DNA from: AWTP1-13 sp963840445
GTDB taxonomy: Bacteria > Pseudomonadota > Alphaproteobacteria > Rhizobiales > Hyphomicrobiaceae
Direction of reading: 5' to 3'
NCBI GenBank assembly: GCA_963840445.1
Contig: CAWIZC010000033.1
Span: forward strand, 51,024-115,023
DNA: 64,000 bases
This document shows, one piece after another, positions 19,412-28,429 of this stretch (its first letter is position 1; every line of letters starts with the position of its first letter). Under the pieces are notes generated by a model that was given only the letters and a program-made list of their open reading frames with translations, had not been told where the DNA came from and ran no database searches. A program made the translations under genes and the position numbers.

Positions 19412-20179
19412 ATGGACTCGCTTCTGATCCTCGCTGCCGACCCCACGGCCTGGGTGGCGCTGGTGACGCTGATTGCGATGGAGGTCGTGCTCGGCATCGA
19501 CAACCTGATCTTCATCGCCATCCTGACCAACAAGCTGCCCGAGGAGCATCGGCAGAGGGCCCGCAGGATGGGCATCGGCCTCGCCCTGGTCCTGCGCCTC
19601 GCCCTGCTCAGCACCGTCTTCGTCATCGTGACGCTGACCACGCCGATCTTCAGCGTGCTGGGCCAGGACTTCTCTTGGCGCGATCTGATCCTGATCGCCG
19701 GCGGCTTGTTCCTGGTGTGGAAAGCCACCACGGAGATCCATCATCGGGTCGATCCCGATCCGGCCCCAGACCTTTTCAACCGCCGGGAGGCCGGCCTCAG
19801 TTTCGCGGCGGCGATGGGCCAGATCGTCATGCTGGATCTGGTGTTCTCGATCGACAGCATCATCACGGCCGTGGGCATGACGCCGCATCTGCCGATCATG
19901 GTGATCGCTGTGGTGGTTGCGGTGCTGGTCATGTTGGTGGCGGCGACGCCGCTGTCGAACTTCATCAACGCCAACCCGACCGTTGTCATGCTGGCCCTCG
20001 GCTTCCTGCTGATGATCGGCATGGTGCTGATCGCCGAGGGTTTTGGCGCGCACGTGCCCAAGGGCTACGTCTACGCGGCTATGGCATTCTCGGTGGGTGT
20101 GGAGTGCCTCAACATGCTGGCGCGCCGGGCGCGGCGCAAACGTCGCGAGACGGGTAGTGGAGGCGGGGCAGCAAGTTAG
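19412..20179 (+). CDS. TerC family integral membrane protein
   Basis: Polytopic inner-membrane protein of 255 residues with about seven helices. The two TerC signature acidic helices are clear: EVVLGIDNLIFIAIL near the start and LVFSIDSIITAVG in the middle, whose Asp residues are thought to coordinate metal. The C-terminus is a basic tail (RRARRKRRETG). TerC proteins export or handle Mn2+ and are linked with tellurite resistance and metalation of exported enzymes. I start at ATG 19412. The gene stands 99 bases after gph on the same strand and before a structured intergenic region. Confidence 0.92.
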   Translation: MDSLLILAADPTAWVALVTLIAMEVVLGIDNLIFIAILTNKLPEEHRQRARRMGIGLALVLRLALLSTVFVIVTLTTPIFSVLGQDFSWRDLILIAGGLFLVWKATTEIHHRVDPDPAPDLFNRREAGLSFAAAMGQIVMLDLVFSIDSIITAVGMTPHLPIMVIAVVVAVLVMLVAATPLSNFINANPTVVMLALGFLLMIGMVLIAEGFGAHVPKGYVYAAMAFSVGVECLNMLARRARRKRRETGSGGGAAS

Positions 20180-20344
20180 TTCGGCCTGCTGTCGTTTCGG
20201 GCGAAGCTGCCGGTTTCCTCCCCCTGTGATGAGAGCCGAGCCGGCCTTCGTCACGCACGAGGGGGGAGGCAAGGAATGCCACGCGTTTAGCTCGCCATCG
20301 CGAGGCGATCCGCGAACCCAACAAGCGAGCTAAGTTCGATGGCG

Positions 20345-20485
20345 TTCCAGGTGGGGGTGAAGGCGCCGCGCATGCCGCCGGTCAACCCGCCCTGCGCGGC
20401 GATCACTTAGCGCCGCTGTCGAGCAAGAGGCGCGTTTGAGCAGGGCGGAGCTAAGTGATGGCGCGCAGCCCTCACCCCTCAACGG
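20345..20485. repeat. Long nested inverted repeat in intergenic region
   Basis: The 324 bases between terC and the carboxylate-amine ligase hold no gene but much structure. ATCACTTAGCGCCGC (20402-20416) pairs with GCGGAGCTAAGTGAT (20445-20459), one mismatch. The pairing continues outward through CTGCGCG on both sides, and further through GGGGGTGAAGG against CCCTCACCCCT, giving an imperfect stem across about 130 bases. A second small stem TTAGCTCGC / GCGAGCTAA lies just before it at about 20287-20333. It could be a dispersed repeat, a long terminator or a structured RNA. Confidence 0.6.
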
Positions 20486-20503
20486 GCGAGGCGGAGTATG
20501 AAT

Positions 20504-21680
20504 TTACCGACGATTGCGCTTCTTGCGGCCGGCCGATGCGGCCGCGCTTTCGCCGGCGGTCTCGGCGATCAGTTGATCGACGACGCCCTTGAGTGCGTCC
20601 GGTGGCGACATGCCCTGCGATAGCAGCGTGGTGTAGTGGGCGACCTGGCGGTCGGCGCTGGTGCCGCGCGCGACGATGCTGCGGGCGTGCTCGAGCTCGG
20701 CAACGCACCCGAGCGCCTCGGCGTCCTCGCGCAGCATGGCGAGCAACTCGTCGACGAGATCGCCGAAGGGCACCAGCTCACCCTTGCCGAGATCGAACAG
20801 GGTGCCTTTGACGCCGTAGCGCTGGGCGCGCCAGCGGTTTTCCGCCAATAGGAATAGCGGATAGGTGCGCCAGGTCTGGTTGGAGCGGCGCAGGCGAAAC
20901 AGCATGCGCAGGATACACACGTACATGGCGGCGACGCACACGCCATCCTCGAGCCGGGTGCACACGTCCGTTACGCGCATCTCCAGCGTCGGAAAGCGCG
21001 ACGACGGCCGCAGGTCCCACCAGATCTTGGTGGCGTCCTCGATGACGCCGTTGCGCACCAGCAGGTCCACAGTCTGTGTGTATTCGGCCCAGCCCTCGAA
21101 ACGGCCGGGCATGCCGGTGCGCGGCAGCTCTTGGTAAGCGGCCAGGCGGTAGCACTTGAGGCCGGTGTCCTCGCCTTCCGCGAATGGCGAGGAGGTCGAC
21201 AGCATCAGCAGGTGGGGCAGGAAGTAGCGGGCCTGGTTGAAGAGATCGATACGCAACTCATCGTCTTCGATGCCGACATGCACGTGCATGCCGCAGATCA
21301 CCAGGCGGCGGCCGACGCCGGCGAGGTCCTGGGCAAGCGACTGGTAGCGCTCGCGCTCGGTCGGCTGCTGGATGCTCCAGCGGGCGAACGGGTGTGTTGA
21401 CGCGGCGATCGGGGCAAGGTCGTAGGCTGGCAGCCACCTGGGCTATCGCCTTGCGCAGCTTAGCCAACTCTGCGCCGGCGGCTGCCGGGGTGCGGTGCAC
21501 GCTGGTGCCGACTTCGATCTGGGATTTCAGGAACTCGCGCGCCACCTGGTCGCCGAGCGCCCGGCTGGCTGCCTCGAACAGACCTTGCGGCATCTCGCGC
21601 ACCAGATCGCGGCTGGCGCGCTCGACGAGAAGATATTCCTCCTCGATGCCGATGGTGAACGATGGGTCCTTGAGGGGCAT
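20504..21680 (-). CDS. Carboxylate-amine ligase (YbdK / GCS2 family), frameshifted
   Basis: ATP-dependent ligase related to glutamate-cysteine ligase 2, about 390 residues when rebuilt. The N-terminus SFTIGIEEEYLLVERASRDLV has the acidic pair for ATP and metal. The frame switches near 21424-21427 (one extra base) so that the other frame supplies YDLAPIAASTHPFARWSIQQP, then VICGMHVHVGIEDDELR with the metal-binding His residues, STSSPFAEGEDTG, and WWDLRPSSRFPTLEMRVTD. The C-terminal ARSIVARGTSADRQ and the end of the domain match. In the family some members make gamma-glutamylcysteine weakly; the true product is unknown. As written the gene is broken. Confidence 0.85.
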
Positions 21681-21913
21681 GCCGGCATGGTGCCATGAAT
21701 CGCAAGGGCTTGTACGACGTGCCGTTCATAAACGCCTGGCCGAGCTGTCCGGAGTCCAGGGTGACACGGCCGCTATGCTGTGGTGGTGTTTGCGCAACAT
21801 TCGATCAGAAAATGGGCACTGTGCTCGGCCGCATTCACAAATCCGCGTGAAATTCCGCGCTGCCCATGGAAAGACGGATGTGCGGGGCGTCCATTTGTAT
21901 GGAGTAGGCCAAC

Positions 21914-22639
21914 ATGGGGTTGCGGAACCGGCTGCATGTCCTGGGCTATGCGCTATTCGGGATCCTCATGCTGGCGCAAGCGGCGCCCTGTTCGGCGGGA
22001 GAGCCGGAGCCTGCGCCTATATGGTCCGGAGTGTATGTCGGCGCGCACGGCGGTTATGGCTGGGGCAATACCAGCTACACGTTCGATACCTTCAAAGGGC
22101 CCGAGCACTTCAGCCACGACTTTGGCAATTGGATTGCCGGCGGCCATCTGGGCGTCCAGCGCCAGAGGGGGCGGCTGGTGGCCGGGATCGAGGCCTCTTA
22201 TTCGCGGTTGGATTTCAGCGACACGGTCGCATCCACCCTTATCCCAGGCCGCTTCCGTCAGATCGGCATTGACAACCTGGTGACGGTTACGGGGCGGCTG
22301 GGCTACGCGTTCGACCATTCACTGGCCTACGTCAAGGGCGGGTATGCAGGGGCCGATGTCGACACGCAGGTTTACGCCGATCCTGCCGGTCCGATCTCAG
22401 CCACGAGCGGATGGGAGCACGGCTGGACGGTCGGCGCGGGCCTGGAGTTCATGTGCCGCCGCGGGTTGGTCCTGGGCGTGGAATACAACTATGTGGATCT
22501 CGGCATTGGCGGGCGGGACGGCAAGCTGCCCGATTACAAGGGATTTACTTACTCAGGCTTCGACAACGGAATGCATAACGTTCTCATGCGCCTGAGCTAC
22601 AAGTTTGGGGACGAGCCGGCGCCGGCTCCTTTGAAGTGA
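21914..22639 (+). CDS. Outer membrane beta-barrel protein (Omp25/31-like)
   Basis: A 241-residue outer-membrane protein with a signal peptide ending near AAPCSAG. The barrel starts with WSGVYVGAHGGYGWG, the hallmark of the Hyphomicrobiales Omp25/Omp31 (opacity-like) family, and has IAGGHLGVQRQRGRLVAGIEA, GRLGYAFDHSLAYVKGGYA, the WTVGAGLEFM strand, VEYNYVDLG and a final strand MRLSYKFG. These proteins are structural or weak pore formers. The C-terminal tail EPAPAPLK after the last strand is a small oddity, since barrels usually end on Phe. Start at ATG 21914. Confidence 0.88.
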   Translation: MGLRNRLHVLGYALFGILMLAQAAPCSAGEPEPAPIWSGVYVGAHGGYGWGNTSYTFDTFKGPEHFSHDFGNWIAGGHLGVQRQRGRLVAGIEASYSRLDFSDTVASTLIPGRFRQIGIDNLVTVTGRLGYAFDHSLAYVKGGYAGADVDTQVYADPAGPISATSGWEHGWTVGAGLEFMCRRGLVLGVEYNYVDLGIGGRDGKLPDYKGFTYSGFDNGMHNVLMRLSYKFGDEPAPAPLK

Positions 22640-22690
22640 GATCGCGCGGACGACGTAACTCGCGGACTTAGCTGATGCGGGTCGGCGGCC

Positions 22691-23611
22691 TCAATGGCCG
22701 CCTCCCGAGATCTGCGGAGCCACCAGCCACTGGTATGCCGCGCGCCACAGCGTGTCGCGGAATTGCTCGCGGAAGAAACCGTGGTGGCCGACCGGCCTGC
22801 CGCCAACATCGGCTAGTCGGATCGTCCAGGTCGAGCGGTTGACGCTGCCCGTGAAATGGCTGGCGATGTGCCCGACGGCTGTCGGAGTGCCCCAGATGTC
22901 GTCCTCGATCTGGGCGAAGCGGATAGGCGCTCGAAACCGTGCCAGGTATTCGGTCTCAGTTAGCGTCGGGTCGCCGAACATGAACTCCGGGTCCATGCAC
23001 CAGCGGGTCCACTCGAGGAAGGCTGGACCCGGCATGTCCTCGCCGCCCATCATCCAGCCGGGCAAATAGCCGACCAGCCGGACCGCCACCGGCGCCGCCA
23101 TGCCCATCAGGATGCGGACGCGATAGCGCTCGGGGCTCGACAGCAGCCTCCAGTAGCCGCTTAGGGTGGCAATGCTGAGCTGGCGGGCGATGGCCGCGTT
23201 GTTGTAGGCGAGGCCGGTGGCAAAGCCGCCCAGGCTGTGGCCGAGCCAATGCAGGGGACGCCCTGAGTAGGTGCGGGTTGCCCAGTCGATCACCCCTGGC
23301 GTATCGCTCGTGCACCAGTCGCGCATGCGTGTTTGCGACCCCGTCAAGGAGCCCCGGCGCGACAGGCCGATGTCGCGGTAGTCGAAGGTCAGGACGGGAT
23401 GGCCGTGGTCTGCCAAGTATTTGGCAAAGCGCGCGTAGTAGCGGCTCGGTACTCCGGCGGCACCTCCAATGACGATCAGCGATGCGTCGGCGCTGCCCGT
23501 ACCCGGCTCGAACAGAGTGGCGCCGAGCGGTGTGCCATCGCCGGCGGCAATGGTGAGCGGGCGACCGCTGGCCGATGCTGTTGCGGTCTCTGCACCGGGC
23601 GCATCGAGCAT
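22691..23611 (-). CDS. Alpha/beta hydrolase
   Basis: Alpha/beta-hydrolase fold protein of 306 residues. It shows the nucleophile elbow GHSLGG (serine), IVIGGAAGVPSRYY as the oxyanion-side loop, TFDYRDIGLS, and a late catalytic His in VGHHGFFRE. No signal peptide is visible, so it should be cytosolic. I choose ATG 23611 because GGAAGGGCC precedes it at good spacing; ATG 23629 would leave no room for a ribosome site, as the palindrome at 23631-23650 begins two bases upstream. Substrate unknown; similar enzymes act on esters or polymers. Probably controlled by whatever binds the palindrome. Confidence 0.85.
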   Translation of the reverse strand: MLDAPGAETATASASGRPLTIAAGDGTPLGATLFEPGTGSADASLIVIGGAAGVPSRYYARFAKYLADHGHPVLTFDYRDIGLSRRGSLTGSQTRMRDWCTSDTPGVIDWATRTYSGRPLHWLGHSLGGFATGLAYNNAAIARQLSIATLSGYWRLLSSPERYRVRILMGMAAPVAVRLVGYLPGWMMGGEDMPGPAFLEWTRWCMDPEFMFGDPTLTETEYLARFRAPIRFAQIEDDIWGTPTAVGHIASHFTGSVNRSTWTIRLADVGGRPVGHHGFFREQFRDTLWRAAYQWLVAPQISGGGH

Positions 23612-23630
23612 GACGTGGCCCTTCCGCATA

Positions 23631-23650
23631 AGTTGACGTTAACGTCAACT
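23631..23650. promoter_or_regulatory. Perfect 20-base palindrome, likely operator
   Basis: AGTTGACGTTAACGTCAACT reads identically on both strands and lies 19 bases upstream of the chosen start of the alpha/beta hydrolase. TTGACGT-type palindromes of this length are bound by TetR- or MerR-family repressors, several of which control acyl-CoA or branched-chain amino acid catabolism. No TetR or MerR gene is in the window, so the regulator would act in trans. The identity is inferred. Confidence 0.7.
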
Positions 23651-23810
23651 AGGACAACTCCAGAGGCTTGGCAATGGGGGCGCCGGTAAACTGGCAGTGA
23701 GCGCGGCTTTCGCCTATAAGGCCGGCGCAGTGCAAACGAACAATTGTCGAAATTCCCGCCGGCTGGCTTGAGCCATCGGAGGGAGGGCTCGTCGCTGAGG
23801 AGTTGTGCCC

Positions 23811-25195
23811 ATGCCCGCGCCATGGACGCCAGACAGTTGGAGATCGAAGCCGATCGTCCAGGTTCCCGAGTATCCGGATCAGGCGGCCCTCGAGGAGGTG
23901 ACGGCCGACCTGCGCAATTTTCCGCCGCTGGTTTTTATCAAGGAGGTGCAGGACCTGAAGACCAGGTTGGCCGATGTGGCAGCCGGCAACGGCTTCCTGC
24001 TGCAGGGCGGTGACTGCGCGGAGAGCTTCAAGGAGCACAAGACCGACTACATTCGCGACTATTTCCAGCTGTTCCTGCAGATGGCGCTGATCCTCACCTT
24101 CGCCGGCAACAGCCAGGTGGTGAAGGTCGGGCGCGTGGCCGGACAATTCGCCAAGCCTCGCTCGTCCAACGTCGAGAAGCAGGGCAGCGTCGAGCTGCCG
24201 AGCTATCGTGGCGACATCGTCAACGGGCCGGAGTTCACGCCCGAAGCGCGCATTCCCAATCCGCAGCGGCAGCTGCAGGCCTACGGCAGTCGGCGGCGAC
24301 GCTCAATTTCCTGCGCGCGCTGCTCGATGGCGGCTACGCCTCGCTCGACAACGCGCATCGCTGGGAACTGAAGTTCATGGAGGGCACGCCGGTCGAGAAG
24401 CGCTATGACGAGCTGGCGAGTGAGATCAAGCGCACGGTGGAGATCAACCGGCTGCTCGGCATGTCGGCCGAGAACACCTTGGCGCTGCGTACCACCAGCT
24501 TCTACACCAGCCACGAGGCGCTGTTGCTGAGCTATGAGCAGGCGCTCACGCGGCGTGACGAATTGCTAAGTTCAGGCGCCTATGTCGCCACCAGTGGGCA
24601 CATGCTGTGGATTGGCGACCGCACGCGTCAGCCGGACGGCGCGCACGTCGAGTTCTGCCGCGGCATCGTCAATCCGATCGGGTTGAAGTGCGGCCCGTCG
24701 CTCGAGGCGGACGAGCTGCTGCGTCTCATCGATATTCTCAACCCCAGCAACGAGCCTGGTCGTCTGACGCTGATCGGCCGCTTCGGTGCGGGCAAGATCG
24801 ACAAGCATCTGCCCAAGCTGATCCGTGCCGTGCAGAAGGCCGGCCGCACCGTGGTCTGGGAATGCGATCCCATGCACGGCAATACCATCACGGCGGCGAC
24901 CGGCTACAAGACGCGTCCGTTCGACAACATCGTCAGCGAGGTGGAGCAGTTCTTCGCCATCCACCGCGCCGAGGGCAGCTATGCCGGCGGCGTGCACGTG
25001 GAGATGACCGGCCAGAACGTGACGGAGTGCACGGGCGGTGCCACCAAGATCTCGGAGGCCGATCTCGCCCGCCAGTACGACACCGGCTGCGATCCGCGTC
25101 TCAATGCCGGACAGTCCCTGGAGCTTGCATTTGGCATAGCCGAGCACCTGAAAGCCGAGCGGTCGGCCAGCGGCGCCCGCGCGGCGGCAGAATAG
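23811..25195 (+). CDS. aroG: 3-deoxy-7-phosphoheptulonate synthase, class II, frameshifted
   Basis: First enzyme of the shikimate pathway, joining phosphoenolpyruvate and erythrose 4-phosphate. Class II (plant-like) features are WTPDSWRSKPIVQVPEYPD at the N-terminus, FLLQGGDCAESF with the metal-binding Cys, KVGRVAGQFAKPRS for phosphate, IGDRTRQPDGAHVEFCRGI, GLKCGP, ECDPMHGN and HVEMTGQNVTEC. ATG 23811 follows AGGAG at 8 bases. Near 24282-24286 one base is missing (TAC-GGCAG where TACCGGCAG is expected), shifting to RQSAATLNFLRALLDGGYAS. Total about 460 residues, normal. A needed enzyme should not be broken, so a sequence error is the simplest reading. Confidence 0.92.
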
Positions 25196-25341
25196 GTCTG
25201 CGCCATCATTGCGAAATAATCGCCTGCCAGCGTGCCAGTCCGCTCCTGACCCGGCCTCTGGCCCGATTGACAGGGTATGAGCCGGCTTTCAATAGTGTAG
25301 CCGTTTTCGGCGCCGGATTTGTACGCAGGGGGATCACAGAC

Positions 25342-26349
25342 ATGAAGCGTCATCTCGGTTTTGCAGCGATTGCCGTGCTCGTGACGGCCTCCGTGCCGGC
25401 CCTCGCACAACCGAAAGTCGAGATCGGTCCGGACCAGCCGTGCACCGCTCCGTTCGGGGCAGGTTATCCAGCTCTGACACGCTTCGTCCCGGCTGAGGCG
25501 ACCGCACCGGCTCGGGCCACCATCAGGGGTGTGGTCGTCAAGGCGATCACTTGGCGGCCGGGTGAGACAGTGAAAGTTTGCTTCCGCGCCGGCACGCAGA
25601 AAGCGCGTGTTCGCGTCGCCAAGTATGCCAGCGAATGGATGAACTATGCCAATGTGGTCCTCGACTTCGGCGACAAGGACAATCCGCGCTCCTGCCAGGG
25701 CGACAACAGCGAGGCCATCAAGATCGACTTCGTCGAGACAGGAGCCGCCGCCGGATACTGGTCGCAGGTCGGCACCAACAGTCGCAAGGTTGTCCATTCG
25801 ATGAACCTCGGCGACATCGGCAAGGATGCCTTGCCGTTTCCCGAGGCCGAGGCGCGCCGCCTGACGATGCACGAGTTCGGGCATGCTCTGGGCATGCTGC
25901 ACGAACATCAAAGCCCGACCGGCGGCTGTGGTCCCGAGTACGATCAACAGGCCTTGCTGGCTTACGGCGCGCTGCTTGGCTGGTCTCCTGAGAAGGCACT
26001 CAGCAACTTCATCCCCTATTCCGCTTCCCCGGAGCTGAACGCCACGGAGGTCGACCGCAAGTCGATCATGCACTACAGCCTGCCGGTGTGGATCTTCAAG
26101 GCGCGCGAGAAGAGCCCGTGTTTCGTGCAACCCAACTACGAAATCTCGGAGGGCGACAGAGCCTTCCTGAGCCGCGTCTATCCCAAGCCCGAGGTGGTCG
26201 CCACGCGCGGCGTTACGCAGCCTTCCATTACGCAACGGCGCACCGCCCTGATCGAGGAATATCGAGGGCTGCTGCAGAAGGCTGGGATCGAGAAGGGCAA
26301 GGCCGAGGACCTGGTTAAGGAATTCTCCGCCACGCTTCCGACCAAGTAG
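25342..26349 (+). CDS. Secreted zinc metalloprotease of the metzincin type (astacin-like)
   Basis: Exported 335-residue protein. A signal peptide (FAAIAVLVTASVPALAQ) precedes a catalytic domain with VKVCFRAGTQKARVRVAKYASEW, a typical N-terminal strand and helix pair. The zinc site HEFGHALGMLHEH has three His and the catalytic Glu in the HExxHxxGxxH form, and SIMHYSLP is the Met-turn. Together these place it in the metzincin clan, nearest astacin/M12A-like bacterial proteins. A C-terminal helical tail of about 60 residues (TRGVTQPSITQRR...LPTK) follows. Start ATG 25342; a longer frame upstream runs antiparallel to nothing and merely overlaps aroG. Substrates and host are unknown. Confidence 0.87.
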   Translation: MKRHLGFAAIAVLVTASVPALAQPKVEIGPDQPCTAPFGAGYPALTRFVPAEATAPARATIRGVVVKAITWRPGETVKVCFRAGTQKARVRVAKYASEWMNYANVVLDFGDKDNPRSCQGDNSEAIKIDFVETGAAAGYWSQVGTNSRKVVHSMNLGDIGKDALPFPEAEARRLTMHEFGHALGMLHEHQSPTGGCGPEYDQQALLAYGALLGWSPEKALSNFIPYSASPELNATEVDRKSIMHYSLPVWIFKAREKSPCFVQPNYEISEGDRAFLSRVYPKPEVVATRGVTQPSITQRRTALIEEYRGLLQKAGIEKGKAEDLVKEFSATLPTK

Positions 26350-26470
26350 CGGCAAGAGGGGCGGGCAGCCCGCAAAGGTGCCTACACCAACCCGGCAGGC
26401 GCGGCTTGTCTGCGCTTCACCGGCCCGCTAACCCCCTCCTGACGCTTTTGCGATTCCGTCGGAGGTGACC

Positions 26471-26938
26471 ATGCTGCGCCCTGCCTGGCGTTTTGCGGTG
26501 CCTGTGTTGGCGATGCTGGTCGCTGGCCCGGCTGCGGCCGAACCGTTGCCGGCAGATATCGTGAAGAAGATCTACGAGCAGGCGGCCATATTCTGCAACG
26601 GCGAGGATGTGGCGCCGCCCTACACCGACAAGTTCATGCGCGAGGTGTTCGACAAGCCGGTCGCTGATCGATACCTGGCGCGCCTGCACAAGAGCCAAGT
26701 CGACTTTGACATTTTCGTTGACGGTCAGGACTGCAAGCTCACCGACTTGGTTATCGAACCGCTCGAAGCAACGGCAGCAACGGCGGTCGTGCGTGCGCGG
26801 TTCAACAACTTGGGGACGGCCCGCGCGATCGACTTCCAGTTCTACCAATCAACAGGCGTGTGGATGATCCCCGACATGCACTATCGGCATCGGCGGTTCA
26901 CGCTGCGCTCGTACCTGAAGCTGAAGCCGCGCGCCTGA
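26471..26938 (+). CDS. Hypothetical exported protein (DUF3828-like)
   Basis: A 155-residue exported protein. After a signal peptide (FAVPVLAMLVAGPAAAE) come KIYEQAAIFCNGEDVAPPYTDKFMREVF and VDFDIFVDGQDCKLTDL, then alternating strands ending WMIPDMHYRHRRFTLRSYL. Two cysteines (about residues 39 and 86) could form a disulfide. The order helix, strand, strand resembles the NTF2-like DUF3828 group, but I am not certain of the family. GGAGG precedes ATG 26471. It stands alone between the metalloprotease and a small basic gene. Confidence 0.75.
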   Translation: MLRPAWRFAVPVLAMLVAGPAAAEPLPADIVKKIYEQAAIFCNGEDVAPPYTDKFMREVFDKPVADRYLARLHKSQVDFDIFVDGQDCKLTDLVIEPLEATAATAVVRARFNNLGTARAIDFQFYQSTGVWMIPDMHYRHRRFTLRSYLKLKPRA

Positions 26939-27023
26939 TAACGCGGCGCAATGGACGTAGGCCGCCGCGAGCCTTCCCGATATAGTGCAAGCTTGCGAGC
27001 GCATTCACGTGTGGAGAGGCTGC

Positions 27024-27158
27024 ATGCCCAAGATGTCGGACAATCGCCGGAAACGCATACAGGCCAAACAGCGCAAGGCCACCAACGAATTGAAGCGCGG
27101 TGCCAAGATTGCCAAGCGCCAACGCAATAGCGCCAAGCCAGGCGCGGCGCCGGGCTAG
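27024..27158 (+). CDS. Small very basic protein, 44 residues
   Basis: A short gene with ATG 27024, ribosome site GGAGAGG five bases upstream, and TAG at 27156-27158. The product is almost all Lys, Arg, Gln and Ala (MPKMSDNRRKRIQAKQRKA, then NELKRGAKIAKRQRNSAK), predicted as one basic helix with a flexible Ala/Pro tail. Such proteins usually bind nucleic acid or ribosomes; nothing more can be inferred. The strong ribosome site and biased but non-random composition argue for a real gene, although I cannot name a family. Confidence 0.55.
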   Translation: MPKMSDNRRKRIQAKQRKATNELKRGAKIAKRQRNSAKPGAAPG

Positions 27159-27227
27159 GATTGGGATCGCAATCTGGAGCGGCGCGAACGCCAGCGACAG
27201 TCCGTGTGCGGTGCCGCTGATCCAGAC

Positions 27228-27722
27228 TTACCTTTCAAGCCCGCGCCGCAGCAGGGCAAGCGCCGCCTCGACCGTTGCCATGCGGATCGGCCCGCGACCG
27301 AGATCGCCGAGGCGCAGCTCCTGGTGAACGGTCGATCCGCCCCGCCGCGCCACGGCGACATGCACCAGGCCCACGGGCTTGGTCGGCGTGCCGCCGCCCG
27401 GGCCTGCCACTCCCGTCACCGACACGGCCAGGTCGGCTCGCGATTGGGCAAGCGCACCCTCGGCCATCGCCCGTGCCACCGGCTCGCTGACGGCACCGTG
27501 CTTGGCGATGAGATCGGCCGGCACGCCGAGCTGCTCGGTCTTGGCCGCATTGGAATAGGTGACGAACCCGCGTTCGACGACGTCGGATGAGCCCGGGATC
27601 TCGGTCAGCAGGCCGGCGATCAGCCCGCCGGTACAACTCTCGGCCGTTGCCAACATGAGCTTGCGCTGTCGGCAAGCCTCCAGCAGGCCCGCTGCCTCCC
27701 GGATCAGATGCTCGTCGAACAT
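27228..27722 (-). CDS. pncC: CinA-family nicotinamide-nucleotide amidohydrolase
   Basis: Single-domain CinA C-terminal protein of 164 residues, which deamidates nicotinamide mononucleotide to nicotinic acid mononucleotide in pyridine nucleotide recycling. Family motifs are LATAESCTGGLIAGLLTEIPGSS (the Ser and Thr of the active site), VVERGFVTYSNAAK, GAVSEPVARAMAEGAL and VTGVAGPGGGTPTKPVGLV. The ribosome site AAGGAGGTG before ATG 27722 is an almost full match to the anti-SD sequence. The MarR gene lies upstream on the same strand, separated by a terminator. Confidence 0.93.
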   Translation of the reverse strand: MFDEHLIREAAGLLEACRQRKLMLATAESCTGGLIAGLLTEIPGSSDVVERGFVTYSNAAKTEQLGVPADLIAKHGAVSEPVARAMAEGALAQSRADLAVSVTGVAGPGGGTPTKPVGLVHVAVARRGGSTVHQELRLGDLGRGPIRMATVEAALALLRRGLER

Positions 27723-27748
27723 GCAGCACCTCCTTCACGCACAAAAGC

Positions 27749-27779
27749 GAACGGCGCGAGCGGGCACCTCGCGCCGTTC
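27749..27779 (-). terminator. Rho-independent terminator after the MarR gene
   Basis: GAACGGCGCGAG and CTCGCGCCGTTC form a perfect 12-base stem with a 7-base loop. Read on the minus strand it is followed by GCTTTTGTG, a short T tract. It sits 32 bases past the MarR stop and before the ribosome site of pncC, so it should separate the two transcripts. Confidence 0.75.
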
Positions 27780-27811
27780 AAGATAGAGAGCAAAGAGAGG
27801 GCAGAAAAGCT

Positions 27812-28291
27812 TCAGGCAGCAGCAAGTTTCTCGGCTTGGGCCAGCAGATCGTCCAGAATCGTGCGGCTCTCCGGTCCCATCACGCGGATGGTCCGGGTCT
27901 GCGCGTCCTTCCAGACAGGAAAACCACGTTGGATGACCAGCTCGCCTTTCGGCGTCAGGTGGAGGCCACGGCCCCGACGGCCGGCGGGTGGATCCATGGT
28001 GATATGGCCCAGTGCCAACAGACGTTTGAGGTTGCGTGACAGTGTCGATTTTTCGATGTCCAGCGAGTGGCCGATCTCCACCGCCGTAATTCCATCCTGT
28101 TGAGCCAGCTGCGTCAGCAGGGTGAATTGGCTCGCCGTGATGCCGAGCGGCCGCAGTGCGTCATCGTAGACCCGCGTGATGATGCGGCTGAGTTGGCGCA
28201 CGCGCGTAGAGATGCAGGCGGCGCATGTGCTCTCGGCAATTTCGCCGACGCCAGCCGGTGCGGCCGTGACAGCCGTTGTCATGATGTTCAT
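27812..28291 (-). CDS. MarR family transcriptional regulator
   Basis: Winged helix-turn-helix regulator of 159 residues. The DNA-binding segment is QFTLLTQLAQQDGITAVEIGHSLDIEKSTLSRNLKRLLALGHI, followed by the wing PPAGRRGRGLHLTPKGE; a dimerisation helix sits at each end. A pair of Cys (CAAC, about residues 22-25) near the N-terminus could act as a redox sensor, as in OhrR-like members, but this is inference. It has its own terminator and no obvious target gene; the upstream ispDF is on the same strand 138 bases away. Confidence 0.9.
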   Translation of the reverse strand: MNIMTTAVTAAPAGVGEIAESTCAACISTRVRQLSRIITRVYDDALRPLGITASQFTLLTQLAQQDGITAVEIGHSLDIEKSTLSRNLKRLLALGHITMDPPAGRRGRGLHLTPKGELVIQRGFPVWKDAQTRTIRVMGPESRTILDDLLAQAEKLAAA

Positions 28292-28429
28292 GGGGCGCGT
28301 CCCTCTGGCCCGAGTTCTGGCCTGATTGCGACCGATAACCTTTCAACAAACTTTGGCTTGAATGCCGCGATTCGGCGAGCCAGCGCAATGACCGCGAAAG
28401 CACGCTGCAGCCAGGCAAGTTGGCGTTGG

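Noticed and set aside
18440..20272. 610-codon minus-strand frame over gph and terC
   Set aside because: His/Gln/Arg-rich shadow; the plus strand encodes two well-supported genes.
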